Assembly: GCF_001952075.1 (NCBI RefSeq) | Contig: NZ_LXYU01000003.1 | Span: 124,001-188,000 of the forward strand | Source of the DNA: Ditibartonella apis | Lineage (GTDB): Bacteria; Pseudomonadota; Alphaproteobacteria; Rhizobiales; Rhizobiaceae | Direction: 5' to 3' | Length of the DNA: 64,000 bases | Part shown: positions 18,116 to 26,628 of the stretch, one piece after another | Position numbering within the stretch: position 1 is the stretch's first letter | Layout: each line of letters starts with the position of its first letter | The notes under the pieces: generated by a model | The model's database searches: none | Told to the model about the DNA's origin: nothing | The model's input: the letters and a program-made list of their open reading frames with translations, nothing else | Position numbers and translations under genes: made by a program

Positions 18116-20617
18116 GTGGCAGCAGCATCTGAAAAGACAGCAATTCTTTCCGAAAATGCAATTTTGTTGAATGCGGATTTTTCCGACAAGGAGTCGGCCA
18201 TTCTTGCCGCCGCTCAACTTCTTGTTGATGAAGGCGCAATTGAACCGGCTTACGGGAAAAGCATGTTGGCGCGTGAAAAGGTTGCCAATACGTGGCTCGG
18301 TTCAGGCGTTGTCATTCCCCATGGCATGGTGGAAGACCGCAACCTTGTCAACCGTGATGCGATCTCGGTTATTCAAGTTCCAAATGGGGTGGACTGGCAA
18401 AATGGCGAAAAGGCAAAACTGATTTTTGCCATCGCCGCCAATTCCGACGGCCATATCGAAATTTTAAAAAGGTTGACCCGACTACTTAGCCATCCCGATG
18501 CGCTGCAAAAACTTGAAACGACCACCGACAAATCGGTCATTATGGCAGCCCTTGTCGAAAATGACGAAGCACCGCAAAGTGAAGCCGCCGATCTTCGGGT
18601 GACCAAAGAATGGGTTCTTGATTATCCGTCCGGTCTTCATGCGCGTCCGGCGTCGATCTGGGTGGAATTTGCCAAAAAAAGCGGGCAAAAAATTCTCGTC
18701 CGCAATGGCAATAGTCAGGCCGATATGACAAGCCTTGCCGGTCTCTTGCAACTTGGCGGAAAAAATGGTGACAGGCTCGTTTTTTCAACCGACGCGGAAA
18801 ATGGTGAACAGCTTCTGGGGGAAGCGGTTTTAATGGCAAGAAAAATCACCTTGAGCGAGAAGGAAGCAGCCGAAAAAGCCGAAGTGAAACCGAAGAAAAT
18901 TTATGGCTTCCGGCCACCTTCAGGAAAAGCGGGCATTGACGGCCTGTCGGCAAGCCCCGGTCTTTCAGTCGGTACAATTTTCATTCTGGAAAACGGGGCG
19001 GGTGAAGTCGAAGATAAGCCCGGCAAACTTTCTGAAGATGCCGCACGGCTTGAAAACGCTTTGGGGCGCACCAAAGACAAGATGAAAGCGATTGTCGATG
19101 ATGTGACCCGTCGTATCGGCGCGTCGGATGCTGCCATTTTCAAGGCACAGGCCACCCTTCTTGATGATGATAATCTTATCTCTTCTGCCTGCCATTTGAT
19201 GGCGGAAGGCCATGGCGTGGCATGGAGCTGGAACAAGGCGGTCGAAGAGGCGGCCAATGCCCTTCAACATATGGATAATCCTTTGCTTGCCGCCCGCGCG
19301 GTCGATTTGCGCGATGTCGGCGGGCGTGTCCTTGCCGAGATCGACCCGCTTTATGCCAAAGGCTCGTTCGAGAATATCGGTGAAGGGGCAATTATTGTTG
19401 CGGAAGATTTAACACCTTCTGATACGGCCAATCTCAACCCTGAAAAAGTCCACGGTCTCATCACGGCATCGGGCGGGCCAACCTCGCACACCGCCATTCT
19501 TGCGCGCACTTTGGGAATCCCTGCGCTGGTTGCAGCGGGAAACAAGGTTTTTGAAGCAAAGAATGGCGAGAGCGCGATTGTCGACGGCTATAACGGCATT
19601 TTATATCTTTCGCCCACGAAGGAAGATGTCGAGACTGCACAAAAGCAAATCGTCAAATTGGCAGAAGAGCGTGAAAAAGAAGTTGCCGAACGTGCCAAGC
19701 CTGCAAAAACCACCGACGGACATGTAATCGACATCGCCGCCAATATCAACCGCCCCGATCAGGTTGCCTTTGCATTGGATGAAGGGGGTGAAGGTGTGGG
19801 GCTGATGCGCACGGAATTTTTGTTTCTGGAAAGCACCGAAACGCCCGACGAGGAGACGCAATATAAGGTTTATCGCGATATGCTTTCGGCATTGGGTAGC
19901 AAATCGCTTATTATCAGGGCGCTCGACATTGGTGGCGATAAACAGGTTGCCCATCTTGATTTGCCGAAAGAAGATAATCCGTTTTTGGGCGTGAGGGGCG
20001 CGCGGCTTTTATTACGCAGAAAAGACCTGCTGGTGCCGCAATTGCGCGCAATTTATCGCGCCGCCAAAGAAGGCGGCGATCCGTGGATTATGTTTCCGAT
20101 GATTATGTCGGTGAACGAAATTAGAGAGTTGAAAACGCTTGCCGAAGAAATCCGCAAAGATCTTGCCGCACCGGTTTTAAAAATCGGCATTATGATCGAA
20201 GTACCAGCGGCTGCCATTATGGCCGATATTTTTGCTCCCCATGTCGATTTCTTTTCAATCGGCACCAATGATCTGACCCAATATACCATGGCGGTTGACC
20301 GGCAAAATCCCGATCTTGCAGCCGAAGCCGACAGCCTTGATCCGGCAGTTTTGCGGATGGTGGAAAGAACCGTTTCAGGGGCGGAAAAAGCAGGCAAATG
20401 GGTAGGGGTTTGCGGCGGCATTGCCGGTGACCCGTTCGGGGCGATGTTGCTTTCGGGCCTTGGTGTCAATGAATTGTCGATGACCCCGCGCGATATTGCA
20501 ACCGTCAAGGCAAGGCTCAGGGCAAAAAGCCTTGCCGATATGCGCAAACTTGCCAACAAGGCTTTGCAATGTGAAACCGCCGAAGAGGTTCGCGCCCTTG
20601 ACGAGGCCAAGTCATGA
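18116..20617 (+). CDS. fruB: Fructose PTS multiphosphoryl transfer protein (EIIA-HPr-EI fusion)
   Basis: An 833-residue cytoplasmic protein that carries the phosphate relay from PEP to the fructose permease. The EIIA domain (about residues 1-150) has its active His69 in VIPHGM. The HPr domain (about 165-250) has His175 in SGLHARPAS. The enzyme I domain (about 270-833) has His458 in GGPTSHTA and the PEP-binding C-terminal barrel. The GTG start follows GGGAGG. All general and fructose-specific soluble PTS functions are therefore on one chain. The stop overlaps fruK by four bases. Confidence 0.95.
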   Translation: MAAASEKTAILSENAILLNADFSDKESAILAAAQLLVDEGAIEPAYGKSMLAREKVANTWLGSGVVIPHGMVEDRNLVNRDAISVIQVPNGVDWQNGEKAKLIFAIAANSDGHIEILKRLTRLLSHPDALQKLETTTDKSVIMAALVENDEAPQSEAADLRVTKEWVLDYPSGLHARPASIWVEFAKKSGQKILVRNGNSQADMTSLAGLLQLGGKNGDRLVFSTDAENGEQLLGEAVLMARKITLSEKEAAEKAEVKPKKIYGFRPPSGKAGIDGLSASPGLSVGTIFILENGAGEVEDKPGKLSEDAARLENALGRTKDKMKAIVDDVTRRIGASDAAIFKAQATLLDDDNLISSACHLMAEGHGVAWSWNKAVEEAANALQHMDNPLLAARAVDLRDVGGRVLAEIDPLYAKGSFENIGEGAIIVAEDLTPSDTANLNPEKVHGLITASGGPTSHTAILARTLGIPALVAAGNKVFEAKNGESAIVDGYNGILYLSPTKEDVETAQKQIVKLAEEREKEVAERAKPAKTTDGHVIDIAANINRPDQVAFALDEGGEGVGLMRTEFLFLESTETPDEETQYKVYRDMLSALGSKSLIIRALDIGGDKQVAHLDLPKEDNPFLGVRGARLLLRRKDLLVPQLRAIYRAAKEGGDPWIMFPMIMSVNEIRELKTLAEEIRKDLAAPVLKIGIMIEVPAAAIMADIFAPHVDFFSIGTNDLTQYTMAVDRQNPDLAAEADSLDPAVLRMVERTVSGAEKAGKWVGVCGGIAGDPFGAMLLSGLGVNELSMTPRDIATVKARLRAKSLADMRKLANKALQCETAEEVRALDEAKS

Positions 20618-21546
20618 AAATTGCAACACTCACCGTCAATCCGGCAATTGATGAAACAATCCATTTGAAAAAGCTTGAACGCGGGCATGTCCACCGTGCC
20701 GAAGAGGCACGTTTCAATGCGGGCGGCAAGGGGATTAATGTGGCAGCCTGCCTTGCCGATTTTTCTGTTGAAACGGCGGTGACAGGGTTTCTTGGAAGCG
20801 CCAATAGCCGACTTTTTGAAGAGCTTTTTCAAAGTCACCATATCGAAGACCGCTTTATCCGCTATGAGGGTAAAACGCGCACCAATATCAAAATCGTTGA
20901 CGAGAGTGAAACCACCGACATCAATTTGCAAGGGGTAAGCCCGACGGTGGAAGAAATCGCAAAATTGCAAAATATTGTCGATGATTTTCTTGCCGAAGGC
21001 GCGCTTATTGTCATGAGCGGCAGCCTTCCCCCGAAAATGGATCCGCGTTTTTATAGAAACGAGGTTGAAAGGGCAGGAAGTGGCGCAAAAATTATTGTCG
21101 ATTGCAGCGGAAAAGCGCTTCAGGAATTGTTGAAAGCGGAAAAACTTCCCCTTGCTATCAAACCCAATATTGACGAGCTTTCGGCCTTTTGCGGCCAAAA
21201 GCTTGAAAATGAGGGAGAAGTTTTAAACATTGCCCGCTCGTTGATTGACCGTGGAATGGCACTTGTTGCCGTCTCTATGGGCGAAAAAGGAGGGCTTTTT
21301 GTTTCCCGTGAAGGGGCAATCCACGCGCAATATTTGCTTTCGGGCGTCAAAAGCACAGTCGGGGCGGGGGATGCCATGGTTGCAGGCATTGCAAAAAGCA
21401 TTTCCGACAACGCAAAACTCGAAGATATTGCACGCCTTGGTACAGCCTTTGCGGTTGGCAAACTTCAAAAATTCGGACCGGCTTTGCCGGAAAAAACGAT
21501 AATCGAAAATTTGGCTCAAAAGGTAGAATGTCGGCGGGTCGGTTGA
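20614..21546 (+). CDS. fruK: 1-phosphofructokinase
   Basis: A 310-residue PfkB-family kinase that phosphorylates fructose 1-phosphate, the product of the fructose PTS, to fructose 1,6-bisphosphate. The N-terminal VNPAIDETI and GGKGINVA motifs and the C-terminal TVGAGDAMVAG with the catalytic Asp are present. Its ATG overlaps the fruB stop (ATGA), so the genes are translationally coupled. Confidence 0.95.
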   Translation: MKIATLTVNPAIDETIHLKKLERGHVHRAEEARFNAGGKGINVAACLADFSVETAVTGFLGSANSRLFEELFQSHHIEDRFIRYEGKTRTNIKIVDESETTDINLQGVSPTVEEIAKLQNIVDDFLAEGALIVMSGSLPPKMDPRFYRNEVERAGSGAKIIVDCSGKALQELLKAEKLPLAIKPNIDELSAFCGQKLENEGEVLNIARSLIDRGMALVAVSMGEKGGLFVSREGAIHAQYLLSGVKSTVGAGDAMVAGIAKSISDNAKLEDIARLGTAFAVGKLQKFGPALPEKTIIENLAQKVECRRVG

Positions 21547-21573
21547 TCGCCGCATTTGAACGAGGAGAACAAC

Positions 21574-23334
21574 ATGACTTTGATAGCCTTGATAGATGGT
21601 GCGGGCGGTGGTGTGCATAGTTTGCTTGCCCGCGAAGTTCTTCAAAAAGCCGCAAGCGAAAGGGGCAAATCTTTAAGCCTTGAAATCGTCGAGACAGGAA
21701 CCTTGCCGCGCATTCCCAAAGATGCCGGTTCCGATACATTGCTGCTTGTGAGCAACAATCATGATTGGCAAAACGATCATTTGAAAAGCTTCAAAGGACA
21801 ACTACAAAGACTGACATTTGAAGAACTCTTCAAAAACCCTTCTGCCATTATTTTTTCGGGAGATGGCGAAAATGATCCGGTAGAAAACGGAACAGAAAAA
21901 ATGGCAGGTTCTGATCAACTTCATCCGGAACTCAATGATGCCAATCGCAGCCTTAAAATTGTCGGTGTTACATCTTGCCCGACCGGTATTGCCCATACAT
22001 TCATGGCGGCCGAGGGGCTTACAGAAGCGGCCAAAGCTTTAGGCCATGAAATCAGGGTTGAAACGCAAGGGTCTGTTGGTGCCGGCACACCTTTGACGGC
22101 GGCCGAAATTGCCGCGGCCGATCTTGTTATTATTGCCGCAGACCGCGAGGTTGACCGCACCCGTTTTGCGGGAAAACGCGTTTATTCCTGCCCGACAAAA
22201 CCGGCCATCAATAATGGCGAAACTTTAATAAAAAAAGCCATTGAAAGTGCCGAAGTGCAAAAGCAGAAAGCGGTTCAGGACGGGGAAAGTTCTGAAAGCA
22301 GCGAAACTGCTGGCGGTGTCTACAAGCATTTGATGACCGGTGTGTCCTTCATGCTTCCCTTTGTTGTTGCCGGCGGGCTTTTGATTGCGTTGTCCTTTGC
22401 CATTGGCGGCGTTGGTGTCACCAATCAGGAAGGCACATTTGCCAATGCACTTTTTGTCATCGGCTCCAAGGGCGGTTTTGCCTTGATGGTGCCCGCACTT
22501 GCGGGCTTTATTGCCTATTCGATTGCCGACCGGCCGGGCATTGCACCGGGGATGATCGGCGGGTTACTGTCGCAAAATATCGGCGCCGGTTTCATTGGCG
22601 GTATTTTTGCCGGTTTCATTGCCGGTTATTCGGTTCGCCTTGCCATCAAGTGGATCAAATTGCCCAAAAGCTTGCAAGGCTTGATGCCGGTTCTGGTCTT
22701 GCCACTCATTGCCACATTGATAACCGGCCTGTTGATGATGTTTGCCATCGGAACGCCGGTCGCAGCGCTTCTTAATTTCCTCACCGAATGGCTCAAAGGC
22801 TTGCAAGGAACCAATGCCTATCTCCTTGGCGCCATTATCGGCGGCATGATGGCGGTTGATATGGGCGGGCCGGTCAACAAGGCAGCTTATGCAACTTCGG
22901 TTGCACTCATTTCATCGGGCGTTTACGGGCCGATTGCTGCAACCATGATTGCCGGTATGACTCCGCCCATGGCTTTGGCACTTGCCGCATGGATTTTCCC
23001 CAACCGCTTTACAACCGATGAACGCTCCTCGAAAGTATCAACCTTCATTCTGGGACTTGCTTTCATCAGCGAAGGGTCCATTCCTTTTGCCGCACGCGAC
23101 CCGTTCCGTGTTATCCCCGCGCTGGTTGTGGGCTCTGCCGTTGCCGGTGCGGTCGCGTTGGGGCTCGGCACGGGCTTGCGTGCACCCCACGGCGGCATAT
23201 TTCTTGCCTTTATTCCAGGTGTCGTCATCAATTATGTCGGCTATTTTGCAGCACTTATTATTGGGACAATTGTCACCACGATTGTGCTTGGCATTTTGAA
23301 ACAACCGATTGTTGCGGTAGAAAAAAAGGCCTGA
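21574..23334 (+). CDS. fruA: Fructose PTS permease, EIIBC component
   Basis: A 586-residue inner-membrane protein that imports fructose and phosphorylates it to fructose 1-phosphate. It has an N-terminal degenerate IIB-like domain, a IIB domain with the phosphorylated Cys135 in GVTSCPTGIAHT, and a IIC domain of about eight to ten helices from residue 240 on. An upstream in-frame TTG at 21556 sits within the ribosome site, so the ATG at 21574 after GAGGAG is the start. It is the last gene of the operon and is followed by a hairpin. Confidence 0.95.
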   Translation: MTLIALIDGAGGGVHSLLAREVLQKAASERGKSLSLEIVETGTLPRIPKDAGSDTLLLVSNNHDWQNDHLKSFKGQLQRLTFEELFKNPSAIIFSGDGENDPVENGTEKMAGSDQLHPELNDANRSLKIVGVTSCPTGIAHTFMAAEGLTEAAKALGHEIRVETQGSVGAGTPLTAAEIAAADLVIIAADREVDRTRFAGKRVYSCPTKPAINNGETLIKKAIESAEVQKQKAVQDGESSESSETAGGVYKHLMTGVSFMLPFVVAGGLLIALSFAIGGVGVTNQEGTFANALFVIGSKGGFALMVPALAGFIAYSIADRPGIAPGMIGGLLSQNIGAGFIGGIFAGFIAGYSVRLAIKWIKLPKSLQGLMPVLVLPLIATLITGLLMMFAIGTPVAALLNFLTEWLKGLQGTNAYLLGAIIGGMMAVDMGGPVNKAAYATSVALISSGVYGPIAATMIAGMTPPMALALAAWIFPNRFTTDERSSKVSTFILGLAFISEGSIPFAARDPFRVIPALVVGSAVAGAVALGLGTGLRAPHGGIFLAFIPGVVINYVGYFAALIIGTIVTTIVLGILKQPIVAVEKKA

Positions 23335-23347
23335 ACACTATACTTTC

Positions 23348-23386
23348 CTTTCCGCCATATGGTTTATGGCGGAAAGCGGTTTTATA
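23348..23386 (+). terminator. Probable terminator of the fructose operon
   Basis: A perfect 12-bp stem (CTTTCCGCCATA / TATGGCGGAAAG, loop 60-64) starts 13 bases after the fruA stop and is followed by a short T-rich run (GGTTTTATAA). The stem is strong but the T-run is modest, so termination may be partial. Confidence 0.6.
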
Positions 23387-23780
23387 AAACGAGCTTTGCA
23401 AAATTTTGCTTGGAGCGCGAGGCCACAAAAGGGGCTTGAAGCCACAAAACCGGAACAGCTCTTTTGAAAAACACTTGCCGGTGAAATGCTCACAGCCATT
23501 CTCCCGTCAGACTTGCTTTAAAAAACAAACAACGCTTATTTGCAACTGATGCATTTTGTTTTTTAAATTGGGACGCGAAAGTTTACGACTGACATTAAAA
23601 ATATTCATTTTAAAATCTTAAGTTGTGGAAACACTGTTCGCTAAAGACATGCAATAAATACATTGCCTTTACTTGCTTTTTCTCCGGTGAGAGATTTTAT
23701 TAATCGGTGCACACCGTGGCGGGCTTTTGAAAAAGCTTCTCGAAACGCAAGCCAGAAAGGCAATCTGAAAGGCAAGGTTG
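23387..23780. other. Intergenic region, no gene seen
   Basis: About 390 bases between the fructose operon terminator and the HAD gene. I see no supported open frame, repeat or RNA gene; it presumably carries the promoter for the HAD gene. Confidence 0.55.
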
Positions 23781-24662
23781 ATGACAAATAGCAAACCGAA
23801 AATGGCAATCGCCTATGACTTTGATGGCACATTGGCCGACGGTAACATGCAGGAAGCGCAGTTTTTGCCCAATATTGGTATGAAACCGAAAGAATTTTGG
23901 GAAGAGGTCAATCAACTGGCAAAGAAAAATCAGGCCGATAACGTGCTCATCTATATGACACAGATGCTCCGCAAAGCCGATGAGGCAGGCATTTCTGTGC
24001 GGCGTAAAGATTTCAAGAAATTTGGCAAAACGGTCAAATTGTTCAAAGGTGTCGAAAGCTGGTTTCAACGCATCAACATTTACGGAAAATCAAAAGGGGT
24101 AGAGGTCAAACATTACCTGCTCTCGGCCGGTAATTATGAAATTATTGTCGGAACGGCGATCGCAAAAGAGTTTTACAAAATTTACGCCTCCAAATTTTTG
24201 TTTAACCCCAGTGGGGCTGCTTTTTCTCCGGCCTTGGCTGTCAATTACACAACCAAAACACAATATCTTTTTCGCATCAATAAAGGCGAGTTCGATCTGA
24301 GCGATGATGTCAAAGTCAATCAATATGTGAACAAGGCAGACCGTCCCGTCCCCTTTGAAAATATGGTCTATATCGGTGACGGGACAACAGATGTTCCCTG
24401 TTTTCGCCTTGTCAAAGATCAGGGCGGGCTTTCTATTGCGGTTTATAAAGCCAATAAAAATGGCGCACACGAAACGGCGTCGAAATATATTGATGATGGC
24501 CGTGTCCAATGCGTTTTACCGGCAAATTATTCGGAAGGGAGCAAGCTTGAAGAGGTGATCAAGGCCAATATTGATGTTGTTGCCGCACGCTCTGCCCTTA
24601 AAAATCTGCTCTATCATAAAAAACAGCCGCGAAAAGTCCGTGCAAAAAAGAGCGACCAATAG
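23781..24662 (+). CDS. HAD-superfamily hydrolase
   Basis: A 293-residue cytoplasmic protein with the HAD motif I DFDGTLAD (Asp13 nucleophile, Asp15 acid/base) near the N-terminus, a Ser in LLSAGNYE as motif II, and the motif IV acidic pair in YIGDGTTDVPCF. This is a phosphatase-type HAD with a helical cap; the substrate is unknown. The ATG at 23781 follows AAGG; a TTG one codon upstream is also in frame. It is convergent with the acid phosphatase gene. Confidence 0.85.
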   Translation: MTNSKPKMAIAYDFDGTLADGNMQEAQFLPNIGMKPKEFWEEVNQLAKKNQADNVLIYMTQMLRKADEAGISVRRKDFKKFGKTVKLFKGVESWFQRINIYGKSKGVEVKHYLLSAGNYEIIVGTAIAKEFYKIYASKFLFNPSGAAFSPALAVNYTTKTQYLFRINKGEFDLSDDVKVNQYVNKADRPVPFENMVYIGDGTTDVPCFRLVKDQGGLSIAVYKANKNGAHETASKYIDDGRVQCVLPANYSEGSKLEEVIKANIDVVAARSALKNLLYHKKQPRKVRAKKSDQ

Positions 24663-24755
24663 TTACCTCTTTTCAAGAGCCCGCAATAAAATGACCGTGA
24701 GCAAAATACGCTCCTCTTTGCCAAACGTGCAACGCCTCTTCAAACTGATAAAGCC

Positions 24756-26144
24756 TCACTTGAACAGCGGAAGGTCATCGGGAATCTTGTCTAGTTTATC
24801 GCGATAGAGGCTTACAAAAGTTTCAAGATCACAAAGACTTTCAAGATTAGAAGGATTATTTTTCGCGCTTTCGTCTTTTCCGGATAAACTGCATTCCGGA
24901 TTGGTATAAATTTCGTGGGCAATCGGGTTTTTCTCTGAAAGCGGCGTTAAAAACCGCCATTCGTCAAGTGTTCGCGCGACAAATGACAATTGCACAGCTA
25001 AGCGGCCGGTTTTGTTATTTTTATAACGCTTGAATATCAACATGCCACCGGGGGGAATATCGTCTGCCGGATAGGAAGCAAGTTTCCAATGAAAATCCAA
25101 TATGGTTTTGATTTGTGAAATATTGGTGTCGTGGCCGACAAATATAACAAGGGGTGCGGCAAGTTCCGGAAAGCTCGGTTCGCCTCCCGACGTTTTATCG
25201 GCAAGGAGGCTATCGGTTATTTCATGCATTAAAATATTGCCGCCGGTTCTTGCAATTTCCATTGTATTGTCAAGAAGATCATATTTTGCTGCATGAAGGC
25301 TCATGAGTTTTAACACATCGCCCGCATTTTTTACGTGCCCGAATGCAACCTCTTGAACGGGTAATCCTTCACTATATTGCAAGCGGATTGTTTCCGAAAT
25401 TGCACTGGCAGACGAGACGGGGCCGGTCAATTTGTATTTTCCCGATTTTGTTTTTTTGAAGCCCCATTTTTCATCAAGAAATTGGCAGTCTGTCACGCCG
25501 GTTCCACACACGGTTTGGCGCAACCACTCCACATCATCGGCATATTTTTGTGCCGCTTTTTCGGCCGAACCACCCATGGCTTCCATCACTTCATCTTCAA
25601 CTTTTTTCTGGTCCGGTTGCGCTAACCCCATTTCCACAGCCTGAAAAAGCGGGTCTTTTTTTTGAAGCGGCAAATGGCTTGGCGTTATACCGCATCCGGG
25701 AAACATACCGTCGGTTAAAGCTTGCGCTGTTGCAACAGTCCGCTCGATCGGGCTTGCCCGGATGAAGACTTCATTTTTTTTCGGGCAAGGGGAGGAGAGT
25801 GCAAGCCCTTCGCTTTTCCAGTTTTCAAACATATAGCGGGATTGGTCGACAATACCGGCATAGCCATGACCGCTCAAATTTCCGTCGGGCACTATCCATT
25901 GAGGCCATTTTCTGCCGGTTGCTTGGTCGAGTTTTGCGGTGTCGTTTTGCGGGCGCACGCCATGGCGCATCAAAACCACCACCTTGTCCAATGTGTAATC
26001 GGAAAAATCCTCACCGGCTATCGCTTCCGGCTTCGATATAGAAAAGTTCGTTAGCAAAACGACAATGAAAACCGCCATCAAGCGGCATATTTTAGCCCAC
26101 AAAAAACGGATTGTTGTCATAGACATGTCGGTTGATTTTTTCAT
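24756..26144 (-). CDS. Periplasmic histidine acid phosphatase (AppA/Agp-like)
   Basis: A 462-residue exported phosphatase. A hydrophobic signal segment (about residues 20-40) precedes the mature protein. The family signature LMRHGVRPQN contains the catalytic His61 with Arg60 and Arg64, and the distal HD proton-donor motif is seen in FVGHDTNIS. Relatives hydrolyse phytate, glucose 1-phosphate or other organic phosphates to scavenge phosphate. Length is slightly above the 410-430 residues usual for AppA/Agp. The start is an ATG with a moderate site. Its promoter region borders the tracrRNA terminator. Confidence 0.88.
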   Translation of the reverse strand: MKKSTDMSMTTIRFLWAKICRLMAVFIVVLLTNFSISKPEAIAGEDFSDYTLDKVVVLMRHGVRPQNDTAKLDQATGRKWPQWIVPDGNLSGHGYAGIVDQSRYMFENWKSEGLALSSPCPKKNEVFIRASPIERTVATAQALTDGMFPGCGITPSHLPLQKKDPLFQAVEMGLAQPDQKKVEDEVMEAMGGSAEKAAQKYADDVEWLRQTVCGTGVTDCQFLDEKWGFKKTKSGKYKLTGPVSSASAISETIRLQYSEGLPVQEVAFGHVKNAGDVLKLMSLHAAKYDLLDNTMEIARTGGNILMHEITDSLLADKTSGGEPSFPELAAPLVIFVGHDTNISQIKTILDFHWKLASYPADDIPPGGMLIFKRYKNNKTGRLAVQLSFVARTLDEWRFLTPLSEKNPIAHEIYTNPECSLSGKDESAKNNPSNLESLCDLETFVSLYRDKLDKIPDDLPLFK

Positions 26145-26442
26145 TGTGTGATCGCCTGTCGGTTCCGGCTTTAAAAAATTGTCGTTTTACTCAAAAAATT
26201 TGTCATCTATCGAAAATAGTCATTACGCGCTTTTTTGACAGGAAAGAATTTAAAAAAAAGCCGGATATTTCCCGCCTGTTGCGTCCGGTAAAATCACAAG
26301 CAGTGTTAAAAAATCACATCTTTTTTTTGCCGTCACCAAGCACAAAATAGCTGGAATGATGACAAGTCCGCCAAACAAATAATACGTCAATAAGCACCAA
26401 GTTCGTGCGAAAACAAATTTAAGAAAATAAACTAAAGTACAA
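26145..26442. other. Intergenic region between phosphatase and tracrRNA
   Basis: About 300 bases, rich in A/T runs. It holds the phosphatase promoter and the end of the tracrRNA. I see no gene. Confidence 0.5.
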
Positions 26443-26524
26443 TAAAAAACAGCCCCCGGAGGAGCTGTCTTATTTGGTGCATATCTAGCTTGTTAACAGC
26501 CAGACCGCATTTTCTAATCTGTAA
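26443..26524 (-). ncRNA. tracrRNA of the type II-C CRISPR system
   Basis: About 82 nucleotides on the minus strand, divergent from cas9. It starts with an anti-repeat: 20 bases (26503-26522) are an exact match to the internal part of the CRISPR repeat. With G-U wobbles and a U-U mismatch, pairing extends to about 26494, covering most of the 36-nt repeat. A tail with a small potential stem follows, then a terminator hairpin (ACAGCTCC / GGGGGCTGT, 26449-26468) and six T. It would pair with crRNA transcribed from the minus strand of the arrays. The alternative, tracrRNA on the plus strand, lacks a terminator. Confidence 0.85.
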
Positions 26525-26529
26525 ACGTG

Positions 26530-26557
26530 AAAATATATGAAAATAACCAGCTGTCAA
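26530..26557 (-). promoter_or_regulatory. tracrRNA promoter
   Basis: On the minus strand a consensus -35 TTGACA (26552-26557) is followed after 16 bases by TATTTT (26530-26535). The expected start is 6-8 bases further on, at the first base of the anti-repeat, which supports the tracrRNA orientation. Confidence 0.7.
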
Positions 26558-26628
26558 TAGTTTTTTATTCTTGCTTATTTTTTCCTCTTGGTTAAATTTT
26601 TCAACGATTTTGCGTGAGGGGAGCGGTT

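Noticed and set aside
26503..26580. tracrRNA on the plus strand, reading toward cas9
   Set aside because: The plus-strand tail has no stable G/C-rich hairpins or terminator. The minus strand has a consensus promoter and a terminator at the right places.
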